A DNA stretch of 64,000 nucleotides from Spisula solida (GCA_947247005.1 OX365946.1:52726734-52790733), one strand, 5' to 3'; shown: positions 1-13,376, counted from the first letter of the stretch. Notes: generated by a model from the sequence alone, not told the origin. Made by a program: numbers and translations.

Positions 1-360
1 ACTGATTAAGCTACTTAAAAATGTTTAAAGCAGACTTAGAATAAATTCATAACTCAACGACTATTGGTTCTCATTAATTTCAACAAAGCTGTTCAATGGG
101 AAAACTGTTATAACAATAAACAAACTATGCAATACGCATGGCCTCATGGAATTCGTATCTAAAATGTTCGTTTCTAAACCTTACTACCCCAATTCACTAA
201 TGTCTCGAAAACGGTTGCGAATACTGATTAAGTTACTTAAACACTTGTTTTCTAAATAAATGACTAATGATTTTATTAAATAAAACAAGGCTGTACAATG
301 GGAAAACTGTAATTACAATGAACGAACAATGCAATACGCATGGCCTCATGTTATTCGATT
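1..360. repeat. ~223-bp tandem duplication at the left edge
   Basis: ACTGATTAAGCTACTTAAA at 1 recurs at 224, and TGGGAAAACTGT...GCAATACGCATGGCCTCATG at 98-154 recurs at 299-350. The array may continue left of the window. Confidence 0.8.
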
Positions 361-1277
361 GAAAACAGAAAGCCAGCCAATGAAAGAAAGTGTGCATTCC
401 CCGGTCCTATACGATCTTGTGTTTTATTTAAATAAATGTGTTTGTTAAAACATGTAACAATTTTATTGAAAACACCATGTATGGTATCGTAATCAGGTTT
501 ACGAAAATGGTAAGTCTATTACACGGACGACACATTGTAGCATGTCGTGTCGTCATAACACCACCGTTCTATAACCACAACTTCGTGTATTATTGTACTT
601 ATTTGCATATCCATTTATAAATTTATTGTACAATTTTATCATATAATTAGTGTGAACATTTTCTTTGGCTAGTTACGAACTCCCTAGCAAACCGATATGG
701 TACCTTATGAATATTGACATAACTTGAGATTAAATCGATTGTCATGAGATCTAGATGCGAGCCTTGATATTTTATCTCATTTGACTTTCTATACAGGTGA
801 TTTTAAGATGTCAGGCTTTAATGTCATTGTAGGGTAAACTTTCTCGGTTGGTAGAACATTTTATAAAATCTGGTGTTGGTGATATAACACTTGTCATGGC
901 ATTACGGATGTGTACGATCCATGTAAGGTTGGTCTTCATTCTGCCTGTCTTTGTTTGTCATTGTCAATTAGGAAAACATTACTTTAGTCATTTTGTCGAA
1001 CCAAATACCCGTCATGGGACGTAAAGTTGGACATGGCCGCACTTGCAATACTATAACCGCTGTATCCGGGACATGGAAATCCATCAGGACAGGAACAACC
1101 GTTTGGCTTAGTTATGATGGCATGACATTGTGACTAAGTCACCTAACAGCAAAAACTAAACAAAGGTTGTGCTCTTCGACGAAATACGTAGTATTTTTAG
1201 ACTTTGTACTTCGACTGAATTAAACACAAGCCAGGGTTCTTGTATCACGAAAATCACAAGGAGTCAAAAGAAAATTG
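361..1277. other. Intergenic DNA without recognised features
   Basis: No array or supported ORF. Confidence 0.4.
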
Positions 1278-1391
1278 ATGCACGCACGTACGCACGCACA
1301 CACACTAACACCCACACACACACGTACGCACGCACGCGCGCGCACACACACACCCGCACACACACACGCTAACGCACACACGCACGCACAT
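1278..1391. repeat. CACG/CA compound microsatellite
   Basis: GCACGCACGTACGCACGCAC followed by CACACA runs. Frames on both strands are by-products. Confidence 0.95.
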
Positions 1392-1815
1392 TTAACTTGT
1401 GCATTGATAAACTGCATCGAAATTACTAAAATACTGATTTTTATCTGAAAAAAATGTGCAGAATTACATAAATGCATAAGACACGGGTGTCTGATAAAGC
1501 TCCATAAAACCACATCAAATAAAAGGCTTATCTGATACCCGTAAACTGTTTAAAATGAAGTTGTATTTTATATTAATCGAATTTTCAACTCAACTTTAAC
1601 AACTTTTTTTTGCATTGGCTACTGTTTAAACATCACTTCGAACTCATAAGTTCAAAGAATATTTTCTACAACAACTTTGAACTTTTTCTTGATAAATGCT
1701 TTAAAGGATTGGGAAGGGCAGATTTAGTAAGTGTTATCACTGATGGTGTTATAACTACAAACATGTACATCTGTATTATGCTCCTGGATTAGGATATTGC
1801 GTAATGCTTGTTATA
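1392..1815. other. Spacer without recognised features
   Basis: AT-rich, nothing supported. Confidence 0.4.
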
Positions 1816-1818
1816 CTG

Positions 1819-2060
1819 ATGGGGACGGTGGCATAGGTGTTGCACGCTTCGGGATCGAGAGGTCCTGGGTTCAACTCCCCGTCTGGACCACGGCTTAATT
1901 TCTCTGAGCAAGAATAACCCACATGCTCCACTCGACCAAGGTGTGAATTGGTACCTGTAAGGGCTGCGTCTGAACATGTTCGAAAGTCTTGTGCGTGGCA
2001 AATCGATGTTGGCTGCACATTGCACACCCACCAGGAGATAAATAGTCTCCCCATAGGTAG
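1819..2060 (+). mobile_element. tRNA-headed SINE, about 240 bp
   Basis: A-box-like TGGCATAGGTGTTG (1829-1842) and B-box GGGTTCAACTC (1867-1877) at tRNA-like spacing, then a body with CCACTCGACCAAGGTGTGAA and GGTACCTG, ending in a hairpin GGAGATAAATAGTCTCC. The GGTGTRAAT..GGTACCTG core resembles the conserved central domain of molluscan V-type SINEs as I remember them. The antisense 141-codon frame is a shadow. Confidence 0.72.
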
Positions 2061-2064
2061 CCCA

Positions 2065-3585
2065 ATGACCAGTGGAAGTTAAAATGTCAAAGGGTGCCTG
2101 AACGACTAAACTGCTGAATTGTTTAACTTGTACGAAATGGCATTCATTGTAAGAGAAGGGATTCGGGAGAAACAGCGCACACAAACGATAAGTCAAAACG
2201 GCTGGTCCTTGCAATAGTGGTGGAACTATTATAAACAGATCCTTTATTATTCATTTTTGAAAATATCTATCTGAGCTAAATCTCAACTCAATTAATTGAT
2301 TTTTAATATAAAACTAGACGTAATATTCGTACGCGTGTGTGATTGAACCAAAACGAGCCGTGAGTCCATTACTACACTACATGTATTTAAAGAGCTCCAA
2401 CTTGAAACAAGTCTCGAACTCAGACTCAATTTTCTGAATAATAATTTAAGCTGAAATTTATATAATAATTATACTTCTGGATATTTGAATCAGAATTTTT
2501 CATCTTGTTCTCAATTATAACTGCGTGTTGTCTGGTACTGGCCAAAACTCTTACATTATATTAGATAGTAAGACTGTAAGATTTGAAACGGGGGCCAGAC
2601 TAAATTAAAACTTCCTTCTTAAAGCTGATGAAAACTATCCATCCAATCAAGTCTACCTCAAAAAAATAAGAATAACGACATGTCGTAAATCTACTGTAGC
2701 GCAAAATACAAGATTTTTGTTAACGTACGTACAACTTGTAACACTCCTTGTTATGCGCTTACCTCGCCATTAAATAACTTTGATTACTATTCAACGGAGT
2801 ATTTCAAGTACAAAATAAACACTTACAACCAGTTTTCAAGTTAAATCATCAATTTATACAAACTACAAGAAGGATTGCGCGCGACATGCACGCGCCAAAC
2901 GTCGCGTGGTTGCAAAGGTGACCATATTTTCACAATTCGACCTAAATATTCGGATTATCGTGTTTGTATTTCTAAAGTACTTTGGATATAGTTTAAATAA
3001 CGTCCTTGTAAAAATCCAGCTTTTATAGAAAGAAATATGATCGTACGTTACAATGCAAACATGGATCATTTCATCCAAAATCTTCTTTTTGAAAACACCT
3101 TTAATGGAATTGGAGATTATTTGCTCATAGGTTATGAAATTGGGCTTTTTGTCCTATTATCATCTGGCGTATGACGTTTTTAAATTGTTGTAATCCAGTA
3201 TTATAAACGTTTATGTGGGGGCGAACTACTGGTTATTAATATACAGGGACATTTTACATGCTACAGACGACTTTACAGATATCTACGAAAAACAAAATCA
3301 CTTTTGCGACGATAAGACAATTATTAAATATCAGACGACAAATTTGGCAACTGTTTGAACGTTTAAATTCATCAAGAGGGTGACGTATCTATGTTTAAGC
3401 AGGAAACTTAACGCATTTAATAAGTTATGTCACACAAATATAATAAATGATGCGAAGTTCACGTAACTTGTCAAAATACGTGACACCCAGTAAGGATGTT
3501 CAAGTTGGCGAACTATAATTCACGACATCAAATGACGAATTCTTACAGTCATGGTCGTCTGCTGTAAATTCTAATTGGTCAGTAA
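2065..3585. other. Intergenic DNA without recognised features
   Basis: No array, RNA gene or ORF with a recognisable domain. Confidence 0.45.
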
Positions 3586-3587
3586 CT

Positions 3588-5010
3588 TATGTTGTGCAAG
3601 CGTACCTTACGTAGTGCGAGTGTACCATTTTCAGTACTCGTCTTGTTAAGTTGAGTGCTTCTTTCCCTGTCTGACTTAATACGATCTTTTTACGTTGTGC
3701 GAGCGTACCTTACGTAGTGCGTGCGTACCTTAGGTTGTGCGAGTGTATGTTACGTTGTGCGAGCGTACCTTACGTTGTGCGAGCGTACCTTACGTAGTGC
3801 GTGCGTTCCTTAGGTTGTGCGAGTGTATGTTACGTAGTGCGAGCGTACCTTACGTTGTGCGAGCGTACCTTACGTAGTGCGAGCGTACCTTACGTTATGC
3901 GAGTGTATGTTACGTTGTGCGAGCGTACCTTACGTAGTGCGAGTGTATGTTACGTTGTGCGAGCGTACCTTACGTTATGCGAGTGTATGTTACGTTGAGC
4001 GAGCGTACCTTACGTAGTGCGAGCGTACCTTACGTTATGCGAGTGTATGTTACGTTGTGCGAGCGTACCTTACGTAGTTCGTGCGTTCCTTAGGTTGTGC
4101 GAGTGTATGTTACGTAGTGCGAGCGTACCTTACGTTGTGCGAGCGTACCTTACGTAGTGCGAGCGTACCTTACGTTATGCGAGTGTATGTTACGTTGTGC
4201 GAGCGTACCTTACGTTGTACGAGCGTACCTTACGTTGTGCGAGTGTATGTTACGTTGTGCGAGCGTACCTTACGTTGTGCGAGTGTATGTTACGTTGTGC
4301 GAGCGTACCTTACGTAGTGCGTGCGTTCCTTAGGTTGAACGACCGTACCTTACGTAGTTCGTGCGTTCCTTAGGTTGAACGACCGTACCTTACGTAGTGC
4401 GTGCGTACCTTACGTTGTGCGAGCGTACCTTACGTTGTGCGAGCGTACCTTACGTTGTGCGACCGTACCTTACGTTGTGCGAGCGTACCTTACGTAGTAC
4501 GAGCGTACCTTACGTTGTGCGAGCGTACCTTACGTTGTGCGAGCGTACCTTACGTAGTACGAGCGTACCTTACGTAGTACGAGCGTACCTTACGTTGTGC
4601 GAGCGTACCTTACGTAGTACGTGCGTACCTTACGTTGTGCGAGCGTACCTTACGTAGTACGAGCGTACCTTACGTTGTGCGAGCGTACCTTGCGTAGTAC
4701 GAGCGTACCTTACGTTGTGCGAGCGTACCTTACGTTGTGCGAGTGTATGTTACGTTGCGCGAGCGTACCTTACGTTGTGCGAGCGTACCTTACGTTGTGC
4801 GATCGTACCTTACGTAGTACGAGCGTACCTTACGTTGTGCGAGCGTACCTTACGTAGTACGAGCGTACCTTACGTTGTGCGAGCGTACCTTACGTTGTGC
4901 GAGTGTATGTTACGTTGTGCGAGCGTACCTTACGTATTGCGAGTGTATGTTACGTTGCGCGAGCGTACCTTACGTTGTGCGAGCGTACCTTACGTAGTGC
5001 GAGCGTACCT
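3588..5010. repeat. 20-bp satellite (TACGTTGTGCGAGCGTACCT)
   Basis: Two stray copies at 3588-3627, a ~65-base gap, then about 66 uninterrupted copies from 3692. The register is kept without a single indel. Variants are GTAGTGC, GTTATGC, GAGTGTATGT and GTAGTAC. A 280-bp block (14 units) at 3801 is repeated at 4081. Arg/Leu/Tyr-rich frames here are by-products (60-base coding period). Confidence 0.97.
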
Positions 5011-5017
5011 AACCGAG

Positions 5018-5118
5018 TTGTTGTTACTTATGTTGTTGTTACTATTGTTGCTGGTGCTGTTGTTTCTTATATTGATATTGTTGTTGCTGACGTTTGTGCT
5101 GATAATGATAACGATTAA
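5018..5118. repeat. GTT/GCT triplet tract at the satellite edge
   Basis: GTTGTTGTTACTTATGTTGT-type sequence directly after the 20-bp satellite; similar in style to 21.1 and 51.1 kb. Confidence 0.7.
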
Positions 5119-5829
5119 GTTGTTGTGGTTAGAAAGTGAGATTAGCGGTTTCACTACTTGCTAAACCTCAAGGGATATTTCATATTTTTCAAATGGGTTT
5201 CAACTTTGCTATATTTGTAATGTCATTCACAGAAACAAATGACTATTCAATAAATCTTAGGGTCGACATGTAGTTTTAAAATTTCTTCGAACAATTATTG
5301 GTCAATGTATATGGGACTAATGAACCCCTTGAAGTTACTCAAATAACACTTTTGTACGAATTTGTACAATAAATACACATTTGTGTAGTTCTTTCTCATT
5401 TTTATATTATATAACGAAGTACATTTGTTGAAGCTATGAAATACTACATGGACATGTATTCAGCTTTCGCTATCAAACAACGCCAACTTATAGATCATAT
5501 ATTTGATTTTTGTTTCCCCAATAAATTTTATTTTCTAAAGAACATATATGTAGATATAAAGTTCGAGTAATAAATAAATCATTTGTACAAAAATACATAA
5601 AAAAAGTTATTACAACGACAGTATAGTTCTAATGTAAGCCATTCCGTCTGTAACAACTAACGACGTCACACAAAACACACACAAAAACCTTAAAACACAA
5701 AATCGTGGTTAAATAATGATTATGTATTATTTTCAACAAGTATAATAATTGTATATACGTACATTTATAGTCTTTCTGATTAGCATAACGTGACAGTTAC
5801 ACAAATAACGTGTCAACTTAAGCAGCGTG
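5119..5829. other. Spacer without recognised features
   Basis: AT-rich DNA between the 20-bp satellite and the giant foldback. Confidence 0.45.
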
Positions 5830-5847
5830 AAGTTGGCACTACATACG

Positions 5848-8196
5848 ACATTAAACATTGAACATTTAATTTTGTTGAATGTAGTTTTGAAAAGCAACAT
5901 TGAACATTGAACATTCAAATTGTTTCAATGTCGTTATGGGGAACAACATTGAACATTGGACATTGAACTTTTTGAATGTAGTTATGGAAAACAACATTGA
6001 ACATTGAACATTCGATTTTTTTGAATGTAGTTTTAGAAAACAACATTGAACATTGAACATTGGATTTTTTTGAATGTAGTTTTGGAAAACAACATTGAAC
6101 ATTGAACATTGGATTTTTTTGAATGTAGTTTTAGAAAACAACATTGAACATTGAACATTGGATTTTTTTAATGTAGTTATAGAAAGCAACATTGGACATT
6201 GAACATTGGATTTTTTTGAATGTAGTTTTAGAAATCAACATTGAACATTGGATTTTTTTGAATGTAGTTTTGGAAAACAACATTGAACATTGAACATTGG
6301 ATTTTTTTGAATGTAGTTTTAGAAAACAACATTGAACATTGAACATTGGATTTTTTTGAATGTAGTTTTGGAAAACAACATTGAACATTGAACATTGGAT
6401 TTTTTTGAATGTAGTTTTGGAAAACAACATTGAACATTGAACATTCGATTTTTTTGAATGTAGTTTTGGAAAACAACATTGAACATTGAACATTCGATTT
6501 TTTTGAATGTAGTTTTAGAAAACAACATTGAACATTGAACATTGGATTTTTTTGAATGTAGTTATAGAAAGCAACATTGAACATTGAACATTGGATTTTT
6601 TGAATGTAGTTTTAGAAAACAACATTGAACATTGAACATTGGATTTTTTTGAATGTAGTTTTGGAAAACAACATTGAACATTGAACATTGGATTTTTTTG
6701 AATGTAGTTTTGGAAAACAACATTGAACATTGAACATTGGATTTTTTTGAATGTAGTTTTAGAAAAAAAACATTGAACATTGAACATTCGATTTTTTTGA
6801 ATGTAGTTATAGAAAGCAACATTGAACATTGAACATTGGATTTTTTGAATGTAGTTTTAGAAAACAACATTGAACATTGAACATTGGATTTTTTTGAATG
6901 TAGTTTTAGAAAACAACATTGAACATTGAACATTGGATTTTTTTGAATGTAGTTTTGGAAAACAACATTGAACATTGAACATTGGATTTTTTTGAATGTA
7001 GTTTTAGAAAACAACATTGAACATTGAACATTGGATTTTTTTGAATGTAGTTATAGAAAGCAACATTGAACATTGAACATTGGATTTTTTGAATGTAGTT
7101 TTAGAAAACAACATTGAACATTGAACATTGGATTTTTTTGAATGTAGTTTTAGAAAACAACATTGAACATTCGATTTTTTTTAATGTAGTTTTGGAAAAC
7201 AACATTGAACATTGAACATTGGATTTTTTTGAATGTAGTTTTAGAAAACAACATTGAACATTGAACATTCGATTTTTTTTAATGTAGTTATAGAAAGCAA
7301 CATTGAACATTGAACATTGGATTTTTTGAATGTAGTTTTAGAAAACAACATTGAACATTGAACATTGGATTTTTTTGAATGTAGTTTTAGAAAACAACAT
7401 TGAACATTGGATTTTTTTGAATGTAGTTTTGGAAAACAACATTGAACATTCGATTTTTTTGAATGTAGTTTTAGAAAACAACATTGAACATTGAACATTG
7501 GATTTTTTTGAATGTAGTTATAGAAAGCAACATTGAACATTGAACATTGGATTTTTTGAATGTAGTTTTAGAAAACAACATTGAACATTGAACATTGGAT
7601 TTTTTTGAATGTAGTTTTAGAAAACAACATTGAACATTGGATTTTTTTGAATGTAGTTTTAGAAAACAACATTGAACATTGGATTTTTTTGAATGTAGTT
7701 TTAGAAAACAACATTGAACATTGAACATTCGATTTTTTTGAATGTAGTTATAGAAAGCAACATTGAACATTGAACATTGGATTTTTTGAATGTAGTTTTA
7801 GAAAACAACATTGAACATTGAACATTGGATTTTTTTGAATGTAGTTTTAGAAAACAACATTGAACATTGAACATTGGATTTTTTTGAATGTAGTTTTAGA
7901 AAACAACATTGAACATTGAACATTGAACATTGGATTTTTTTGATTGTAGTTTTGGAAAACAACATTGAACATTGAACATTGGATTTTTTTTAATGTAGTT
8001 TTGGAAAACAACATTGAACATTGAACATTCGATTTTTTTGAATGTAGTTATAGAAAGCAACATTGAACATTCGATTTTTTCAATGTCGTTATGAAAAACA
8101 ACATTGAACATTGGACATTGAACTTTTTTTAATGTTGTTATGAGAAGCAACATTGAACATTGAACATTCGATTTTTTCAATGTCGTTATGGAGCCG
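5848..8196 (+). repeat. 42/49-bp satellite, left arm
   Basis: Unit: two or three copies of the 7-mer AACATTG, then GATTTTTTTGAATGTAGTTT and a short AGAAAAC end. About 50 copies; variants differ in AACATTG number, GGATT/CGATT and TTTTAG/TTATAG/TTTTGG. All frames inside (SNVQCSMLFSKTTFKK-type peptides) are repeat by-products. Confidence 0.96.
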
Positions 8197-9384
8197 GTTG
8201 AGTGATTTAACAAAAGAATGGGCATTAGACGAGCTTTCCAACGCGCCCTCACATGACTGGCTGTGGTCATTTTAAACAGAAGGGGCACTTCTCAACCCAC
8301 GAGAAAAGTCAGTCTCGAAGCACCGCCGCTAGCTTCGGCCCTACCAGCGAGCTCCCGCGACACGGGCACACAAGCGTTCTATCGCAGCACCCCTACCTAT
8401 CAAAGCTCCAACCTGCCGGTAAGAAGCCGATTTGCGGCAAGCAAACGGTCTGTCTCGAAGCTCCGCCGCTAGCTTCGGCCCTACCAGCGAGCCCCCGCGA
8501 CCCGGCCAAGCAAGCGTTCTATCGCAGCATCCTACCTATCAAAGCTCCAACCTGCCGGGAAGAAGCCGATTTGCGGCAAGCAAACGGTCTGTCTCGAAGC
8601 TCCACCGCTAACTTCGGCCCTACAAGCGAGCTCCCGCGACCCGTGCAAGGAAGCGTTCTTTCGCAGCACCGCCGTGGGTGGGCAAATCCTCTAGGGCACT
8701 TTATATGTCGAGCGGTAAGCCGAATCTGGCTTGTTTTTTATCGTGTCAGACCCCTGCCCTACCCGGCGCATTCGGTCTTGCACACTCAATTCTATCGGCC
8801 AGAACACTTCGGCAGGGTCAAACGCTTTCGAATTTGTGGGTAAGCCGAATTTCGCAACATTTCCATATTTTGAGCCTTTCTTGGATTTTGCCTCCTCCCT
8901 ATAATATCATCCGGGACTTCTACGTGGGGTGACTATTACATTCTTTTCATGGGGCGGTCCTTTTTCTTAAAATGAAGACAGCCAGCCATGTGAGGGCGTG
9001 TTGGAAAGTTCGTCTCATGCCCGTTCGTTTGCCTCCACACTAAACCGGCGTATGCAGTATATGAACGATTTTACGGCGCGTCAAATTGCCGAGCTTTCTC
9101 GTTCAGTGTTTTCCGCGCAATTTCCCTTCTATAAACGGTCTATGAAAGCTTCCGAGATTGCACCCCGCGCAAAACTTTTTCATCTTATCTCCGATCCGGA
9201 AAAGTGAGGGCGCGTTGGAAAGCTTGTCTCATGCCCGTTCGTTTGCATCCTCACTTCCCTATAATATTTTCTTGAAAAAATGACAAAGTATTGGTTCTAC
9301 TGTGGGGCGGTTGAAATTGACCAGCTCTTACAAGCTTCTTAACTAGGCAGCCGAATCTCGCGACATTTTCATATTTTCAGCCTT
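8197..9384 (+). repeat. GC-rich core of the left arm, with three 140-bp tandem repeats
   Basis: Tandem 140-bp units at about 8305-8660 (each with TCTCGAAGC, CGCTAGCTTCGGCCCTAC and CCTACCTATCAAAGCTCCAA). Flanking these, the segment GGGCATTAGACGAGCTTTCC / AACGCGCCCTCACATG at 8220-8255 recurs inverted at about 8975-9030 and again at 9205-9250. The 196- and 84-codon frames overlap in different frames, are repeat-built and match no protein family I know. Confidence 0.85.
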
Positions 9385-9676
9385 TTGAATGTTGTTATGA
9401 AAAACAACATTGAACATTGAACTTTCAAATGTTGTTATGGAAAGCAACATTGAACATTGAACATTCAAATTTTTTGAATGTTGTTATGAAAAGAAACATT
9501 GAACATTCGATTTTTTCAATGTCGTTATGAAAAACAACATTGAACATTGAACAAGTTTGAAACAAATCAAAAGGATCATAAGATTCATTACTAATTATTA
9601 GCAAGTTCGCGATATATATTGAGCATCTCGTGCATCACATTCATTTTAAAAATTGCGAATTCTTCTAGATGCTGTG
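9385..9676 (+). repeat. Inner part of left arm: short satellite block and arm end
   Basis: About five diverged units (TTGAATGTTGTTATGAAAAA, AACATTGAACATT) to 9553, then ~120 bases of unique sequence shared with 16926-17045. Similarity stops after GATGCTGTG at 9676. Confidence 0.75.
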
Positions 9677-10190
9677 CTCCACTCAGAAGGTGTGCATGAT
9701 GCATTGGTTATTGTCGCTGAATTATGCCTGGTCATTATGTACAGGATTGAAATCCCGGTATTGTACGGACATTTTCTTAGTAATCTGCCGTTACCCGTAG
9801 TGGCATCTCCGTCTCAGTTGTGTCTTGACACCCAACCTGGCTGTACATCATTTTAACTACATTGTATAACTACCGAAAATAATGTGTCCGAACTATGCTT
9901 ATCACTTCTTTCGGTGCACTACGGACAACTACTCGTACTATTTATGAGGTGTAGAAGCAATTATTGAACTTGAGTGCGACACTCTGCACTCAAAATTGAC
10001 AAGACTTAGTTCAATTACAGCTATAAATACATTATTTACTCCAAAGTAAGCCACTGTTAATATTCACTAGCGACATAACATTATCCCAAATTATTTGTAG
10101 CAAAATTTGTCACAATAACAATGAACCAATAGAGTGGATTTCGATATTTGTGTGCTGATTGTAAGTATTGGTTGTAATTACGGGCCCTGA
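9677..10190. other. Loop sequence without recognised features
   Basis: First part of the foldback loop. The 67-codon frame at 9653-9856 has no domain. Confidence 0.4.
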
Positions 10191-10194
10191 GCGT

Positions 10195-10870
10195 CCAACT
10201 TCTGAGCTCAGCATTTGAGGATATTACAAGTTGAACTTCCTTTTAAACACAGAAAGGGAATTTCCAGAATGGTTCCAGAAATTTGCTTTTCCCACTTGAG
10301 CACAAGACTACTGCATGTTGTTTGGTCACCTTTCGCCGCTCTCTGTAACCGCTCTTGGGTGTCTGCCTCGTGGACAATTTTACATTCAACTTACCGCAAC
10401 TATGCCTGTCGCCTCCTGTACGAAACGGGGTTATACCACTTTACCGGAGATCCACCGGCCCTCAACCTTGTTTGACCGTAGTGCATGTGCCATGCCGGTG
10501 CGCTAGGGTTAATCACGGTATTGCTACGGTAGATCCACGAACATTCCCTTGTATTGTCCTGTTTATACCCGGATTATGCCGATACTTGATATCACTCCCG
10601 GTTGTATTAAAAGTTTTAAAAACAACCGGCACTTGAGCCGGTTCATCACGGTCTATCACGGATTGTCCCGGTGGATCCCGGATGTTCATGGTGCCGCCAC
10701 GTGTGTCTCCCAGGTTAGACATGCCACCCCCCCCCCGGAATCACAAACAGGAAGACACCGGTGACTGTGAGAACGGGGCTTAAGCGGTCCATCACTGTTT
10801 ATCACGGATCATGCTAGTTGATCCCGGATGTTCACGACGAAGTAAGGGTGGTTGCCCCGGTAAAACACAG
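10195..10870. repeat. CCGG-rich imperfect foldback repeats
   Basis: A hairpin at 10601-10628 (CCGGTTGTATTAAAAG and its complement) lies at the centre of a looser inverted repeat, about 10530-10690. The block ATCACGG..GATCCCGGATGTTCA occurs at 10646-10690 and again near 10791-10832. Frames on both strands overlap and look incidental. A run of ten C starts near 10729. Confidence 0.5.
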
Positions 10871-11185
10871 TTTCCCTGAACTTCCCAAACTGAGACGTAG
10901 AGAACTAGGGGTTTTGGAACTTATCTTGAATTTCTGTTATGTCGTACATGTAGTAACTTAGACGGTCCCGAGAAATTCGTGATAACGAGAGTCGACTGTA
11001 CTTACTAGTATGTTGAGCTGTAACTCTTGGCTATACGTACCAATTTTTTTACGCGGCCTTTGGTGGTTACACAACACCAATTAGCATTATTGTTTAGTCC
11101 AATGAAATACGTTTTAGCCACAAATGATGACCAACCGACATTTATTAAAAAGTTAAAACAATATTCAGTTGAACCGTATAAAGGT
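10871..11185. other. Loop sequence without recognised features
   Basis: Nothing supported between the CCGG-rich block and the 251-bp repeats. Confidence 0.4.
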
Positions 11186-11189
11186 TACG

Positions 11190-11725
11190 ACAAAGCATCA
11201 AAATGTTCCGCTGCATTTTTCTTCTCAAAAAGAAATGTTTCTTCCCATGTCGGTCTAGACATTTTAAATACTAATTTCAAATTTCATATAATTTGACTTC
11301 CGTAGTTTACGGAAGTCAAATTATTAACATGTACATATTTTTGAGAAACGACCATTTATACTATTGTGGAGTGAAAGGAATACAGGAGTACTTCTGATCA
11401 ATAGAATTACCCTGCGAAAGTCGGCTTCATTTCGCTTACGATAAGGCTGCAAAATTTTCCGCTGCATTTTTTCCCATAAAAAGTAATGTTTCGTCCCATG
11501 TCGGGGCTAGACATTTTAAATACCAATTTCAAATTTCATTTAATGCTATTCCGTAGCTTACGGAAGTCAAATTATTAAAATGCACACATTTTTTAGAAAC
11601 GACCATTCAAGCGATTGTTGGGTGCATAAAATTCAAGGGGACTTCGGAACGATAGAGTAACCCTGCGTAAATTGGCTTCTTTTCGCTTACAACAAGGCTT
11701 CAAAATTTTCCGCTGCATTCGTTTT
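11190..11725. repeat. 251-bp tandem repeat, two copies plus a partial third
   Basis: TTCCGCTGCATTTTT recurs at 11208, 11459 and 11709. Each unit contains TTTTAAATACYAATTTCAAA and a palindromic ACTTCCGTAG..TACGGAAGT. The 89-codon frame ending at 11296 overlaps the first unit and is not conserved in the second. Confidence 0.85.
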
Positions 11726-12955
11726 TAAATAGGAAATTAAATGTAATGTTAAAGTATGTCTGTGTTATATTTATTTATAAATGAAGTTAATTATAATAAA
11801 ACGTTTACGGAGCACTCCTGGCTTCATTACGATGAGGTATGTACTATATATGTCTTCGAAGTTTAGTCTACATGGAATATTTATATATATCTATTTCTCT
11901 TTTGAGTCAACGATTAAATGAATATACTGCACAACTACTGAAGAGTAACGCCCTTTGCGAGCAGCAAATATAGATAGTTGCTTAAAGCGTGTTTACTGTC
12001 AACAATGTCACACGAGTTACTTTGATTACAGTTTTCGCCAGAAAAGGGGAACAGTATAGTTTATATGTGGTCATTTAGTGATACAAGATTGCTATGTATA
12101 TTTTTAGTGGTAATGTGTCGATAGGCTTTATGATCTTTTATCTATATACATGTATTATCATGATCTACAATAACTGTCTCGAACATTTTAAATCTAACGT
12201 CATAGGCTATATTTTTTATAAAATTTGGAAATGGAATGCATTGATCACCGCAAGAATATCTACTAATTAGCGCTTTTAAAAAAACTATTACATAGACCAA
12301 AAAGAACAAATGTCCAACATTTTAAAACACTTCCCAACCAGCTTCGTCGGGAAATTCACACGTGTTCGTTAATTGGGATCTGTATTCTATTAATTATTCT
12401 GTAACAAAAATTATGGTGTATAGCTAACTAAGGTAGCTGGTCAGGCTGTTTAGATAAGACTACACAAGTGGTGGTCATTTATAATGGGTCATTGGAATCA
12501 ATTACATGGTGCTGTTGATACTGACCTATCATGCTGAGACCGCACATATCAAAGGGAGCTCCATTTGGAGCTCTTTCCTGACCACTGTATGTATGAGTGT
12601 ATTGGCCGTGGGAAATTCAACATCCCATCTACGTCATCATTCAATGAGATTTCATTCCTTCATAATTTACGTCATCCATTTCTTTATGGGTGTTTTTTGT
12701 AACTTTTGTCACTTTTTAACGTTCATTGTGAAACTGAACTAGTAATTTATGTGGAACCAATTATAAGAGATCTAGGTTTACTTTCATGTGAGGATAATAG
12801 TCGGATTGTTATTTCATTTTGCAAGGAATTCCTTATAAGTCTGAAGACAAGTAGTAGCCTAGATGTACTAAACCGGTTATAGAGATTGTAGATCCACCTC
12901 GATATTATTGGGACCTACATTATATATCGTACATCCTGCATTATAATGCATTTTT
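11726..12955. other. Loop sequence without recognised features
   Basis: AT-rich; the 78-codon frame at 12506-12742 has no domain I recognise. Confidence 0.4.
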
Positions 12956-12956
12956 T

Positions 12957-13376
12957 TCAAAGATCGAATTAGCAACTGCGAACTGGAAGCCAGCTTCCAA
13001 TTCGATTATCACTGTAGACTCGAATCAGCAACTGCGAACCGGCAACCAGCAGCCAATTCAAATTTCATTAGAGGATCGATTTTGCAACTGCAAACCGGCA
13101 CCCAGTTGCCAATTCGAATTTCCTAGTAGACTGCGAACAGGCAGTCAGCTACCTCGAATCTGCAATTGCGAACCAGCAACCAGCAGTCAATTCAAATTTT
13201 ACGAGAGGATCGAACTGGCAACTGCCTATCGGAAGCCAGCTATCAATTCGATTTTCACTGTAGATTCGCATCAACTGCTGCGAACTGGCAGTCAGCAGCC
13301 AATTCAAATTTCACTAGATGATCGAATTGGCAACCGCGAACCGGCCGCCAACTGCCAATTCGAATTTTCTATATAC
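12957..13376. repeat. Degenerate ~57-bp tandem repeat
   Basis: About seven diverged copies built on GCAACTGCGAACCGGCARCC followed by AGCNGCCAATTCRAATTT. Alternate copies carry ATTAGAGGATCGA or CTGTAGACTCGA, hinting at a dimeric order. Confidence 0.8.

Noticed and set aside
3801..5164. Arg/Leu/Tyr-rich ORFs up to 149 codons in the 20-bp array
   Set aside because: All three forward frames are open because of the repeat; no non-repeat sequence, start context or domain supports coding.
5866..8288. Many minus-strand ORFs with NVQCSMLFSKTT-type repeats (and mirror copies at 18.6-20.7 kb)
   Set aside because: Products of the 42/49-bp satellite read in shifting frames; overlapping each other and present in inverted mirror image.
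8253..8932. 196- and 84-codon ORFs in the GC-rich core, conserved in the other arm
   Set aside because: Conservation is explained by recent arm duplication. The frames are built of 140-bp repeats, and the copy number differs between arms. No family recognised.
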